A stretch of 64,000 nt of DNA, from contig DAOSBX010000004.1 in the NCBI GenBank assembly GCA_035361075.1, positions 1 to 64,000 on the forward strand. The letters are read 5' to 3'. Below are positions 1 to 9,000 of the stretch, piece by piece. How positions within the stretch are numbered: the first letter of the stretch is position 1; each line of letters starts with the position of its first letter. Under the pieces are notes generated by a model, which did not search any database, was not told where the DNA came from, and saw only the letters and a list, made by a program, of their open reading frames with translations. A program made the position numbers and the translations under genes. The stretch is from Candidatus Hydrogenedens sp. GTDB lineage: Bacteria > Hydrogenedentota > Hydrogenedentia > Hydrogenedentales > Hydrogenedentaceae.

Positions 1-60
1 GAAGGTTCGATAGAAGGCTCAACCGAAGGTTCGGTTGAAGGTGCAACTGAAGGTGAATGG
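1..60 (+). repeat. 12-bp tandem repeat encoding Glu-Gly-x-x
   Basis: Five imperfect 12-base units, each starting gaaggt or gaaggc, encode EGSI, EGST, EGSV, EGAT and EGEW. They form a flexible acidic linker before the dockerin-like module. A similar Thr-Glu-Gly linker occurs in the giant exoprotein near 58953-59010. Confidence 0.85.
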
Positions 61-363
61 GAAATATTACCTATCCATTCCGCTGACCAGGATAGCGATG
101 GAAAAATCAGTTTAAGAGAACTACTCCGTATTATCCAATTCTTTAACGCAGGAGGATTCCATTGTGAAGAAGGAACAGAAGACGGTTATGCTCCCTATTT
201 TGATGGTGATAAAACATGTAGACCCCATGCTTCCGATTACAATCCAAGAGATTGGAAGATTTCTCTACCAGAACTACTTCGGCTAATACAGTTCTTCAAT
301 ACCGGAAGTTATCACCGTTGTGATGAAGGAACTGAAGACGGATATTGCCCCGGCCCAGCATAA
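1..363 (+). CDS. C-terminal end of a secreted protein with EGS/EGT linker and dockerin-like EF-hand module (5' partial)
   Basis: Reading frame 1 is open from the window edge to a TAA at 361-363 (120 residues visible). It begins with five Glu-Gly-x-x tetrapeptides, then two related units, each centred on an [L/P]ELLR[I/L]IQFFN helix. The first is preceded by a DQDSDGKIS calcium-loop pattern (D-x-D-x-D-G), the second by DYNPRDWKIS. Each is followed by an EEGTEDGY or DEGTEDGY turn, and the protein ends PGPA. Two EF-hand-like repeats with paired helices resemble a dockerin. From memory this C-terminal module recurs on extracellular proteins of Hydrogenedentota-type genomes. The role (surface attachment or protein-protein docking) is inference. 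The catalytic or main part of the protein lies outside the window. It is the only plus-strand gene, converging on the minus-strand block. Confidence 0.85.
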   Translation, partial: EGSIEGSTEGSVEGATEGEWEILPIHSADQDSDGKISLRELLRIIQFFNAGGFHCEEGTEDGYAPYFDGDKTCRPHASDYNPRDWKISLPELLRLIQFFNTGSYHRCDEGTEDGYCPGPA

Positions 364-392
364 ACTCAAAGATAAAAATAAAAGATATTTTA

Positions 393-427
393 AGAGGGCA
401 AGTTTTGATTAACTTGCCCTCTTTTTT
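393..427 (+). terminator. Rho-independent terminator of the first gene
   Basis: A perfect 12-bp inverted repeat (393-404 paired with 411-422) encloses a 6-base loop. On the plus strand the right arm ends in T and runs straight into five further T (423-427). It lies 30 bases after the TAA of the dockerin-module gene. This is the clearest intrinsic terminator in the window. Confidence 0.9.
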
Positions 428-1002
428 CATCTCTATAAAATATTTTAAGTTTCGAAGATTTGACATGTAGAAAGCATACAATAAAGATAATGGAAGTAGC
501 CAAAATACCCGCAGAGAAAGGAAGTACTTGTTTAAGGCATACCATGTTTATTCTGAAAATCCAAGGGAATAGGTCCTAAGATGTATCTGTGAATGTTAAA
601 CCTGAAATCATAAATAGCACCGAGGGGAGGTTGTGTTTTAGAGAAAACACAGATTGATTACGGTACGTTGTTAATGTTGGCTAAGAGCTGTTTTAGTTAA
701 AGATATCTGCACCTTGGACAAGCAGGAAGTTACAGATTGAATATAACACAGTAAATAGGATATATCGGATTCTACACGATGGGATATCATGGAATCTGGG
801 CAGTTAAGCAGATAGGAGGAGGGGTATAAAAGTTTTCAGGCGAGGTAGAATAGGTGGAAGATTAGAACAAAAGATACTGGTATTTAGACACATTAAACGA
901 GAAGATAAGGCAAGGGTTAAGGTGATATCTGATATGAATCTTACTGATTGCCTTATCTGTTCTACTTATTTCATAATGCCCAACACATATAAAAAAGAAC
1001 AA
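428..1002. other. Gene-free stretch between the first gene and the minus-strand block
   Basis: No intact reading frame with a ribosome site is seen in about 575 bases. The right half (661-960) reads as a decayed transposase on the plus strand, listed separately. In the left half (428-660) I see no recognisable feature. Terminal inverted repeats or a target duplication could not be identified by eye. Confidence 0.6.
661..960 (+). pseudogene. Fossil of an IS1595-family (ISXO2-like) transposase
   Basis: Plus frame 1 is broken by stops (TAA at 682, TAG at 694, TAA at 805) but still reads like part of an IS1595-type DDE transposase. After the second stop comes a helix-turn-helix-like string with SRKLQIEYNTVNRIYRIL. 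After the third comes GRIGGRLEQKILVFRHIKR, then a basic stretch ending in KVISDMNL. The family pattern is a turn-helix with NTV(N/R)R, then a catalytic YFGGR(R) segment, then K(V/I)xVFGxLxR and a VIPD strand. The DE(S/A)YFGG catalytic core is lost or replaced by GRIGG. The zinc-ribbon N-terminus was not recognised. The assignment rests on remembered family patterns, so confidence is moderate. Confidence 0.5.
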
Positions 1003-1467
1003 TTAAAATCTCTGTACTCCAACTTTCCGAAGTATTTCAATCACGAAAAAGAGTGGGCCGATAAGTAATTGAATTAAGTTATCCGTAAAAGCAGGCTTTT
1101 TCTTCTCAAATACTGTATGACCTATAAACTGTAAAATCCATCCCCCAACAAATAAAACGAGGAAAACCATTAGATTTACTCTCCACTCAACTTTTTGGAA
1201 TAAAAAGGTTAAAGCAAACAATGGAGATATAAGCAAAGCCATAATAAAGGATATTGTTTTGTCAAGTATAAAATAATAGAAAAATACACAAACTAAAAAT
1301 ATAGTAGCCCCATTTATATATACCGGGAAACCAGGATATTTCAGCCATGACAAGAATAACAGGAGGGAGAAAATAATAATTGGAATACCAAAATAATGGG
1401 TAAGTTTATTATAAGGATTTTTATGATAACCTGCATAAATATCAATTTGTTCTTTAAGTGTCTTCAT
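1003..1467 (-). CDS. DUF962 / Mpo1-like membrane protein
   Basis: 154 residues with several hydrophobic segments (about 26-42, 51-67, 74-90, 99-117 and 131-147). It carries the conserved features of the DUF962 family (yeast Mpo1): an N-terminal AGYHKNPYNKLTHYFGIP block and a late GWILQFIGH block whose histidines bind iron in the yeast dioxygenase of phytosphingosine breakdown. Whether the bacterial protein has that activity is unknown. I chose the ATG at 1467: a GAGGAGG ribosome site (1478-1484) sits 10 bases upstream, whereas the TTG at 1473 is only 4 bases from it. It is the last gene of the minus-strand block, 61 bases after the solute-binding protein. Confidence 0.85.
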   Translation of the reverse strand: MKTLKEQIDIYAGYHKNPYNKLTHYFGIPIIIFSLLLFLSWLKYPGFPVYINGATIFLVCVFFYYFILDKTISFIMALLISPLFALTFLFQKVEWRVNLMVFLVLFVGGWILQFIGHTVFEKKKPAFTDNLIQLLIGPLFFVIEILRKVGVQRF

Positions 1468-1528
1468 AAACAATAATCCTCCTCACTAAAACAAAACAAA
1501 AAGAGCCTTACTGTTTATTTCTTATTTT

Positions 1529-2824
1529 TCAAGGGAGGCTTAATATTTTATCTGCTTGCCTTTTTAATTTATTGCAAACATTTTCAGGTGTGTCCATCAT
1601 AGTAAGCACTTCTAATTCAGCACTTTCTACCATATCACGAATTTGTTGCCAACCGGACAAATTAGGTTCAGGTCGAGCAAATTTCAAGCATTCATAGGGA
1701 ATACGTGCAAATGGTTTATTACGCCAGAAATTTTGTAAAAGGGGATTACGTTCTGCTGATTTTCGAATTGGCACATATCCTGTCTCTATTGCCCATTGGA
1801 CTACATTTTCTGTTGATGTCATAAAGCGAACAAATTGCCATGCCCTTCTTTGATGTTCAGGCGTTGTATTAAATATGGTTATATTTGGACCAAATAACAC
1901 AGTTACGAGAGGCACATTCCTATCATGAGGTAGAGGGGCAATTCCCCAATTAAAAGATTTTTCTTTTTCTAACATTTCAAGGGATATTCTAACAGAACTG
2001 GAACGAATCATAAAGGCTATATCGCCTTTGGCAAATGAGACCTGGTCATCGAATGTTCCCGGTGTAATAACAAAGGCAAGGTTTTCTTTCACAAGTTGGC
2101 GTAAAAATGAGAAAACACGTAGTGTCTCAGGGGAATTAAAAAGCGTTTTCCTCCCCTGAACAATATCTCCACCAAAACTATATATCATTGCATCAATTGT
2201 AGAACAATCAATAGATATAGCGTAGCCTGCCTTCCCTGTTTGTGATTTGACAATTTTTAAAAAGTTATAAAAATCATCCCACGTCTGCGGTGGAGAGTTA
2301 ATTCCTGATTGCTTCAACACATCAATATTGTAATATAAAACAAGAACACTTTTCGCTAATGGGAAAGAATAAAGTTTGTTTCCGAAATCAGGGTAACGAT
2401 TTGCTTCTATTACCGCTGGAAAGAAATCAGCCAGTTCATTTGCAGGAAGACCTATTTCAGGGTCATTTATAAATTCATCAATCGATACAACTGCTCCTGT
2501 TGGAATATACTCACTTGTCATACTTTCATACGAAACAGCCAAATCCGGCAGTTTACGAGCTTGAATACTGGCTGATACTTTTCGAAATATTTCTGAGTAT
2601 CCTCCTGCTCGCTCTACTTTTATTGGCAACTCTGGAAACCCAGTATTAAATTCATTTGCTTTATTCTTGATAAACATGGCACTCTCTGCTGTCTGTCTAT
2701 CCCAAAATACAACATGCTCTTGATTAATAGGTACAAAGTGATTACCAACCTGGGTACATGAAGAGAATATACATAAAGCAAGTGGAATAAAAATAATATC
2801 TCTTATTGTATTTGGGTCTTTCAT
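1529..2824 (-). CDS. Sugar-type ABC transporter solute-binding lipoprotein (family 1, UgpB/MalE-like)
   Basis: 431 residues. The start MKDPNTIRDIIFIP leads into a hydrophobic signal sequence with a lipobox-like FSSC at about residues 20-23, so it is probably a lipoprotein. The body has the bilobal family-1 binding protein pattern: AGGYSEIFRKV, then RKLPDLAVSYE, then YNIDVLKQSGI followed by PPQTWDDF, and near the end ENVVQWAIETGYVP. Closest in style to glycerol-3-phosphate/oligosaccharide binding proteins, but the ligand cannot be read from the sequence. It starts 2 bases after the upstream permease stop, with an AAAGG site 6 bases before the ATG. The order permease-permease-binding protein with no ATPase means the importer must borrow an ATPase from elsewhere. 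Confidence 0.88.
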   Translation of the reverse strand: MKDPNTIRDIIFIPLALCIFSSCTQVGNHFVPINQEHVVFWDRQTAESAMFIKNKANEFNTGFPELPIKVERAGGYSEIFRKVSASIQARKLPDLAVSYESMTSEYIPTGAVVSIDEFINDPEIGLPANELADFFPAVIEANRYPDFGNKLYSFPLAKSVLVLYYNIDVLKQSGINSPPQTWDDFYNFLKIVKSQTGKAGYAISIDCSTIDAMIYSFGGDIVQGRKTLFNSPETLRVFSFLRQLVKENLAFVITPGTFDDQVSFAKGDIAFMIRSSSVRISLEMLEKEKSFNWGIAPLPHDRNVPLVTVLFGPNITIFNTTPEHQRRAWQFVRFMTSTENVVQWAIETGYVPIRKSAERNPLLQNFWRNKPFARIPYECLKFARPEPNLSGWQQIRDMVESAELEVLTMMDTPENVCNKLKRQADKILSLP

Positions 2825-2826
2825 CT

Positions 2827-3702
2827 CTAACCTTTTAATCCTACCCGTATCGATTCTTGAAAAAAATATCTCTGTGCTATAAGGTAAATAATTATTGTAG
2901 GCAGTGCTACTAAAGTGGAAGCTGTCATCAGAAGGTTAACACGAACACCTGCATCTCCAGAGAAAACAGTCAAGCCAACTTGCACTACACGTTTTGTTTC
3001 ATCAGCGGTAACAATAAGGGGCCATAATAAAGAATTATAACTATTTAAAAAAGAAAAGAGAGCTACCGTAATTAAGGCAGGCTTAACAAAGGGTATTGCA
3101 AGATGAATTAAAAACGAAATATGACTACAACCATCAATCTGTGCAGATTCATAATAATCATTCGGTATCGTCATAAAGGCTTGACGAAGCATAAGTATAG
3201 AAAATGCATTTGCACACCAAGGGAAAATCAAAGCGAAATAGGTATTATACCAACCTAACCTACTGATCAAAATGAAATTTGGGATTAACACAGCCTCAAA
3301 AGGAACCATCATGGTTGCCATCACCAACGCAAAAATAACATTTTTACCAAAAAATCTTAATCGTGCAAATGCATATCCAGCTAATAATGAATTGATACAA
3401 ACAAAAAAAGTAACTGTCCCTGCAACGAAAAAAGAGTTAAAGAAATATTTCCCGAATGGAGCAAATTTGAAAATATAGATCCAATTTTCCCACTGCCATT
3501 GCTTTGGAAAAAGCCACAAAGATGGGGTCGTTGCTTCTTCTAATGTTTTCAAGGATGATGTCACCATCCATAAAAAGGGAAAACTTACAAAGAAACCAAA
3601 AACAAACAGAATAAAGTAAATAACCCCTTTCCACACATATCTACTTAAATCATAATGAATATTATATCCTTTTTTTTCTAAAGTGCTATTGATAAAAAAC
3701 AT
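2827..3702 (-). CDS. ABC transporter permease, MalG/UgpE type
   Basis: 291 residues with six predicted membrane helices. The cytoplasmic EAA loop that docks on the ATPase is clear near residue 187: YYESAQIDGCSHISFLIHLA followed by IPFVKPAL. The C-terminus (FFQESIRVGLKG) is typical of the MalG subfamily, which ends with a short conserved tail. It overlaps the upstream MalF-type permease by 17 bases, which suggests coupled translation. Together with the gene before it and the binding protein after it, it forms a carbohydrate-uptake type importer. The substrate is unknown. Confidence 0.92.
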   Translation of the reverse strand: MFFINSTLEKKGYNIHYDLSRYVWKGVIYFILFVFGFFVSFPFLWMVTSSLKTLEEATTPSLWLFPKQWQWENWIYIFKFAPFGKYFFNSFFVAGTVTFFVCINSLLAGYAFARLRFFGKNVIFALVMATMMVPFEAVLIPNFILISRLGWYNTYFALIFPWCANAFSILMLRQAFMTIPNDYYESAQIDGCSHISFLIHLAIPFVKPALITVALFSFLNSYNSLLWPLIVTADETKRVVQVGLTVFSGDAGVRVNLLMTASTLVALPTIIIYLIAQRYFFQESIRVGLKG

Positions 3703-4684
3703 ATCTTCTTGCCCATTGCCATTGAATATATGTTAATAGCATAATAAAAATACTTAATAAAATGGCGACTGCAGAACCATATCCCCAATAACCATACTCA
3801 TAGAATTGAGAATAGATATGGAGCATTAGATTTTCTGTCGTACCTAATGTCCTTCCACTTGCAGGGCTAAGTGCATAAAAGCTACTAAATGATTGCAATG
3901 AACGAATGGATTGTACTGTAATTAAAAAAAGCCATGTAGGACTTAACAATGGCAATTCTATATGCAATAGTATTTTCCATGGATTAGCACCATCTATTTT
4001 TGCAGATTCATAATATTCTTGTGGAAGAGTACTCATTCCAGCAAGAAAAACAACCACTGCAAAACCAAAGGTATGCCATATATCAAAAAGTGATATACAA
4101 ACCAAGGCAAGACTCGGTCCATAATGAGGGTCGATAGCACCTCCAGTAATAATATTCAAAACACCCCGAGGTTCTAATAACCACTGTTGAACTGGAAGCC
4201 CTAACGTTTTAAGTATATAGTTAAACAAACCTAATTGAGGATTATAGAAAATACGCCATACCATTGCTACCGCAACTGTCGAAGTTACATAAGGAACGAA
4301 AAATAGGATTCGCAAAAATGTTCTTGCTCTAATGATTTTTGCTAAGAAATATGCAAATGTAAACCCTAATAATAATGTAGCAGGGATAGTTATCATAGCG
4401 TAGTAAAGTGTTACTTGTAAGCTTTGCCAGAACATAGGATTTTGAAAAGCAAATATATAATTTTTTAAACCTACAAACGTTCCCATATTTCTTTTACCTC
4501 CCCATAAACTCAACTGAAGAGCATAAAATATAGGAAAGATAAAAAAAGGAAATAAAATTAAAAGAGAAGGAAACAGGAACATTAATGCTGTAAATAATTC
4601 ATAATATTTCTTTTTATATTTTAAATATTTCAACGATAAATTCCCCTTGTATATTGCTACTATTCTATAAAAATAGACACCCAA
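3686..4684 (-). CDS. ABC transporter permease, MalF/UgpA type
   Basis: 332 residues from the GTG at 4684. It has six main hydrophobic segments and an EAA loop near residue 228, EYYESAKIDGANPWKILLHI followed by ELPLLSP. The GTG has no good ribosome site. A TTG at 4633 has GGGGAA 7 bases upstream (4641-4646) and would give a 315-residue protein beginning LKYLKYKKKYYELF, closer to normal family length. That start may be the real one. It lies 23 bases after waaA, so it may be co-transcribed with lipopolysaccharide synthesis by position alone. The partner permease and binding protein follow directly. Confidence 0.9.
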   Translation of the reverse strand: MGVYFYRIVAIYKGNLSLKYLKYKKKYYELFTALMFLFPSLLILFPFFIFPIFYALQLSLWGGKRNMGTFVGLKNYIFAFQNPMFWQSLQVTLYYAMITIPATLLLGFTFAYFLAKIIRARTFLRILFFVPYVTSTVAVAMVWRIFYNPQLGLFNYILKTLGLPVQQWLLEPRGVLNIITGGAIDPHYGPSLALVCISLFDIWHTFGFAVVVFLAGMSTLPQEYYESAKIDGANPWKILLHIELPLLSPTWLFLITVQSIRSLQSFSSFYALSPASGRTLGTTENLMLHIYSQFYEYGYWGYGSAVAILLSIFIMLLTYIQWQWARRYVFYQ

Positions 4685-4707
4685 ATAAAAATCAAGGATA
4701 CGACAAA

Positions 4708-5970
4708 TTAAAACTCAATAAGATTACTTAAAAGTGAAAATGTTTTCTGCACAGCACCTTGATTTTGTAACACGATTTTACGAGCACGTGTCCCATAATT
4801 AATAGACTCGTAAGGGGACTGAAAAAGTTTTTCTATAACACTGGGGAGTTCTTCATAATTTTGTAATTGAATTGCCCCATCATCTTTAGTAAGTTTTTCT
4901 GCTGGTTCTTGGAAATTTCGCATATATGGTCCAAAAATAGGAACAACACCCAATCCAGCGGGCTCGAGTGGATTATGCCCATCTACTCCTGGAAACCAAC
5001 TTCCACCAATGATAGCCACGTCTGCTATTGAATAAAATTGATTTAATTCTCCTATGGTATCTATAACAATTATTTTCTCTTCTTGTCTCCTCTTACCTTT
5101 TAGATTATCCGTACGTAATATAATAGGTTCTGAACCAAAGTATGCCATTATTTGATTTTTCTTTTCGGGATGTCTCGGTGCAAGAATAAGAAATAAATTT
5201 GGAAATTTTGTATGCAGTTCCTCCCAAACTCTTTTTGCAACTATTTCATCGCCATCCCGCAAACTACCGAAAACAATAACTTTAGCGTCTTTAGGAATAT
5301 CTAATGACATACGCAATCTATTACGGATATTTATATTTATTCCTGTTGCAACAGAATCATATTTAATATTTCCTACAACACATATCTTTTGAGTATCTGC
5401 ACCAAGTTCTGTAAAACGTTCTGCATATTCTTCGGTTGGTGTCATAATTATATTTATTTTCTGGATAAGGTCCTTGTATACCTTCTTCCAACGCCGATAT
5501 AATCGGAAGAACTTATCACTTATCCTACCATTTATGATTGCTATCGGAATGTGATATTTATTTGTTAATCGAATAAGATTAGGCCAAAGTTCAGTTTCAA
5601 CGATAACCAATAAGCGAGGGGCTATCTGTTTTAAAAACGACTCCACAACTTCAGGATGGTCAAATGGGCACCATGTAATATTAATTGAATACTCTTTATA
5701 TTTTCTTTCTGCTTGCTGAAAACCGCTAATGGTGCTTACAGTTAACATGAGTGAAATATTTGGAAATATTTCATGCCACTGCTTAATAAAAGGTTCAATT
5801 TGATTTACTTCGCCGACACTGCACGCATGTATCCACACAGGATTTGTTAGTGGTGGTATTGGAGGGAAAAAACGATTTAATAATAGAAAATATTTCCGAC
5901 TAAATCTTAGATAAAGTTTTATTCCCGGAGCTAATATTTTCCAGAGTAAGTTATAAACAAACACCCACAT
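4708..5970 (-). CDS. waaA: 3-deoxy-D-manno-octulosonic acid (KDO) transferase
   Basis: 420 residues, the normal size for KdtA/WaaA, the GT-B glycosyltransferase that adds KDO from CMP-KDO to lipid A precursor at the inner membrane. An N-terminal membrane anchor (about residues 1-36) is followed by the diagnostic motifs IHACSVGEVNQ, VIVETELWPN, IINGRISDKFF, GNIKYDS, FGSLRDGDE, APRHPEKK, and GGSWFPGVDGHNPLEPAGLG near the C-terminus. The catalytic Glu is the one in SVGEV. This is strong evidence for a lipopolysaccharide-bearing outer membrane. It starts 42 bases after the secretin gene and has no obvious ribosome site. It may be read through from the pil alignment operon. Confidence 0.95.
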   Translation of the reverse strand: MWVFVYNLLWKILAPGIKLYLRFSRKYFLLLNRFFPPIPPLTNPVWIHACSVGEVNQIEPFIKQWHEIFPNISLMLTVSTISGFQQAERKYKEYSINITWCPFDHPEVVESFLKQIAPRLLVIVETELWPNLIRLTNKYHIPIAIINGRISDKFFRLYRRWKKVYKDLIQKINIIMTPTEEYAERFTELGADTQKICVVGNIKYDSVATGININIRNRLRMSLDIPKDAKVIVFGSLRDGDEIVAKRVWEELHTKFPNLFLILAPRHPEKKNQIMAYFGSEPIILRTDNLKGKRRQEEKIIVIDTIGELNQFYSIADVAIIGGSWFPGVDGHNPLEPAGLGVVPIFGPYMRNFQEPAEKLTKDDGAIQLQNYEELPSVIEKLFQSPYESINYGTRARKIVLQNQGAVQKTFSLLSNLIEF

Positions 5971-6012
5971 ATATTCTGATTAACTATAAAACCCCTATCT
6001 ATATTTTCTTTT

Positions 6013-9000
6013 TTATGAGGCTTCTTTTCCAACGCTGAAGAATCGTGCACCGGTTGTATCTATGATATCCGGTGTAACAAAAATCAATAGACTGGACTGC
6101 GATACTTCTTTAGATTTTCCACGGAAGAAGAAACCAATTAAGGGAATATCAGCAAGGTATGGCATCTTTTGATTATTATGGATAGTTTTATCCTGTACCA
6201 AACCACCAAGAACGAGAGTATCACCATCATGCACAATTACGTTGGTCCATGCTGCCTGCCACGATGTTGTCGGCAATACAATCTCTGTGACTGTTTCATT
6301 AGTGCCCACAATATTCTTCTGTTCAAATCTCTTTTCACCGATACGAGCACGCACTTCAGGATTTAACCAAAGACGTATCTGGTCGTTATCGCGAATTTGA
6401 GGTGTAACAGATAAGGCTATACCGAAATTAAATGGACTGAACGTTGGCTGAGTAATAACGGATTGTGTTGGGGTGCCACCAAATCCACCTTCTGTGGTCC
6501 AAACTTCATTATAAACCTGGGTTAAATAATATTCAGTCTGGAAATCTGCAACTACTGCTGGCTTACGGTTCATCGTTGTTACACGAGGAGCACTAAGTAA
6601 TTCTGACTCTGATAAACTATTCAGATAGTCAAATGACACACTTAATTTGTCCCCATCTGCATTATCTATAATTTTTGTCATGATACTAAAAGTTGGATTC
6701 GCTGCAGATAATGCTGGGTCAACCAACCCTGAAATTGTCCCCTGTGTAACAGAATTACGAATAACCTGGCTCCCATCAGGCCGGACATAAAATGGTACTT
6801 CTTCATCCACACCATCACCATTTATATCATAACTATAAGTCTGCTGTGATAAATATTCATTTTGTCGGGGTCTATTGTTTTGGTCACTTAAATCGCCTGA
6901 CCAGTTAAATCCTATTTTCTTTAAATCAGATACACGAACGGTTAAGAATTTTGCTTCGATACTTACCTGTTTAGGTGTAACATCAATTTGCCCTAAAACT
7001 TGTTCGAACTTGTCTAAATTTGTAGGGGTGTTCGTTACAATAAGCATGTTTGTTGCTTCATTATACGCTATCTTGGAAAGGACTTCACCCGTGTATGGTT
7101 CCTTAATAGAAGGTATAGCATCAGCAAGAATTTGTAAGCCTGACATTTGAGATTCTTCAAAACCGGCACGAGCACCCAATTGGGCTGTACCAGCCGCACC
7201 TCCATATCCTGTAGTAGTTGTACCTGTTGCTAATGCTCCTCTACCACCTAAACCTGCTGTAGCACCTGTTCCTGCTTGTACTATACCTACTGGACCTAAT
7301 TCACCTACAACCTGGTCACTGATTGATGAAAACATATCTGAAATATTACTTAATGTGGTAACATCTCTTCCATAACCACCCATACCTCCGTACATACCTC
7401 CACCATATCCGCCCATACCACCTCTGTAACCACCATACATACCTCCGCCATACATACCGCCCATTCCGCCTCCATACATTCCGCCCATTCCGCCTCCATA
7501 CATACCACCGCCATATCCACCTACCCCACCTCTATAGCCTCCACCATAACCACCGCCTCCATACATTCCGCCCATTCCGCCTCCATACATCCCTCCTCCA
7601 TACATTCCACCCATTCCGCCTCCATACATCCCTCCTCCATACATTCCACCCATTCCGCCCCCATACATCCCTCTTCCACCATACATTCCGCCTCCATACA
7701 TTCCGCCCATTCCGCCTCCGTATCCTCCTCCTCCTCCTACTCCACCGAAAGGATTACGAAGTACTAATTTAAATAGTATATCCGCCCCGACATTTCTCAA
7801 TTCATAGAATCTGGTCTCTAAAGGCTCGAATGTTTCTTGACGAATAATTTCAGGTTTACTTATCCACACAAAACCTGGCTGAACAGAAAAATCTAAGCCA
7901 AGAGGTCGTAATAAAGCCTTTAATGCTTCTCTTAATGTAACATCTTTAAGACTTATATACGGAACAATACCATCCGATTTCGTACCATAATAGACATCTG
8001 CTTGAGCTAAACCTACTCCGGGTGTTCCTGGTGTACCATACGGTGTCGTTCCAATCCCGCCACCTTGGAACCCACCAGGTCCTGGTCTTAGTCCAACACC
8101 CCCTGTTGTAGGAGCAGCGCCTCCAGGCGGACGAAGTCCACCTGGAGCACCACCAAATGCAGGTGCTCCTGGAGGGCCACCGGGCATTCCCAATGCTCCG
8201 GGCTGAGCAGGTTGGCCCGTTGCTTGCTGAGCTTGTTGTTTTGCTGGTGGTTCTACAGCTCGATTATCAATAACAATGTTTACTCCGTAACTATCAGAAA
8301 TAAATTGCGTAATTTCACTTATATGTATATCTTCAAATTCAATACTTACTACTGAATCTAATGATTTCTCTATCTCGCTCACTTTCGTTACTGGTGCAAC
8401 TTCTTCTTCAATTTCTGGGACTGTAAATTTATAAGGTTTTATACCTCTTGCGTCAGCACCTTCTGGAAGCTGTTTTTGCTTCTCAATAAAATCTCTAATC
8501 TTGGCTCTATCTTCTGCAACTTTTCTTTCAGATTCTTTAACAGATTGTTGATGCAGTTTGATTGTCGCCTGATGAAGTCCTTCACGAGCTATATCATTTT
8601 TAGGGTCAATTAAAAGTATATTGTTATATATCTCTACTGCGATATCAAATTTTTGCGCTTCCATATAACGTTGAGCATCAGAAAGTAACTTTTGTACTCT
8701 TTCCTTTTTTAATTCATCTGCTGTTTTTTCAGGGACTTCAGTTGGTACTGCAGGTTGAAATGTCTCAAAAGCAGGCGGTGCAGTTGCTTCTGGCTTTTCA
8801 CCTATTGAAAGTTGTAATTGTGCATTACATTTTTGTTGGTACACCTGAGCTTCTTGATGATTTGGATTTAAGGCAAGAGCACGATTGAACTCAGTTAACG
8901 CTTCACGATACAATTCTTTTTTATATAGTCCAACCCCTCTACGGAAATACGTTTCTGCATTTTCTTCCGCTGAAGGATTTTGTCCTGAATCTATATTTTC

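Noticed and set aside
7371..7746. CRISPR-like regular repeats
   Set aside because: The repeats are in-frame codons for Gly, Met and Tyr inside a long secretin gene. Units vary and there are no unique spacers.
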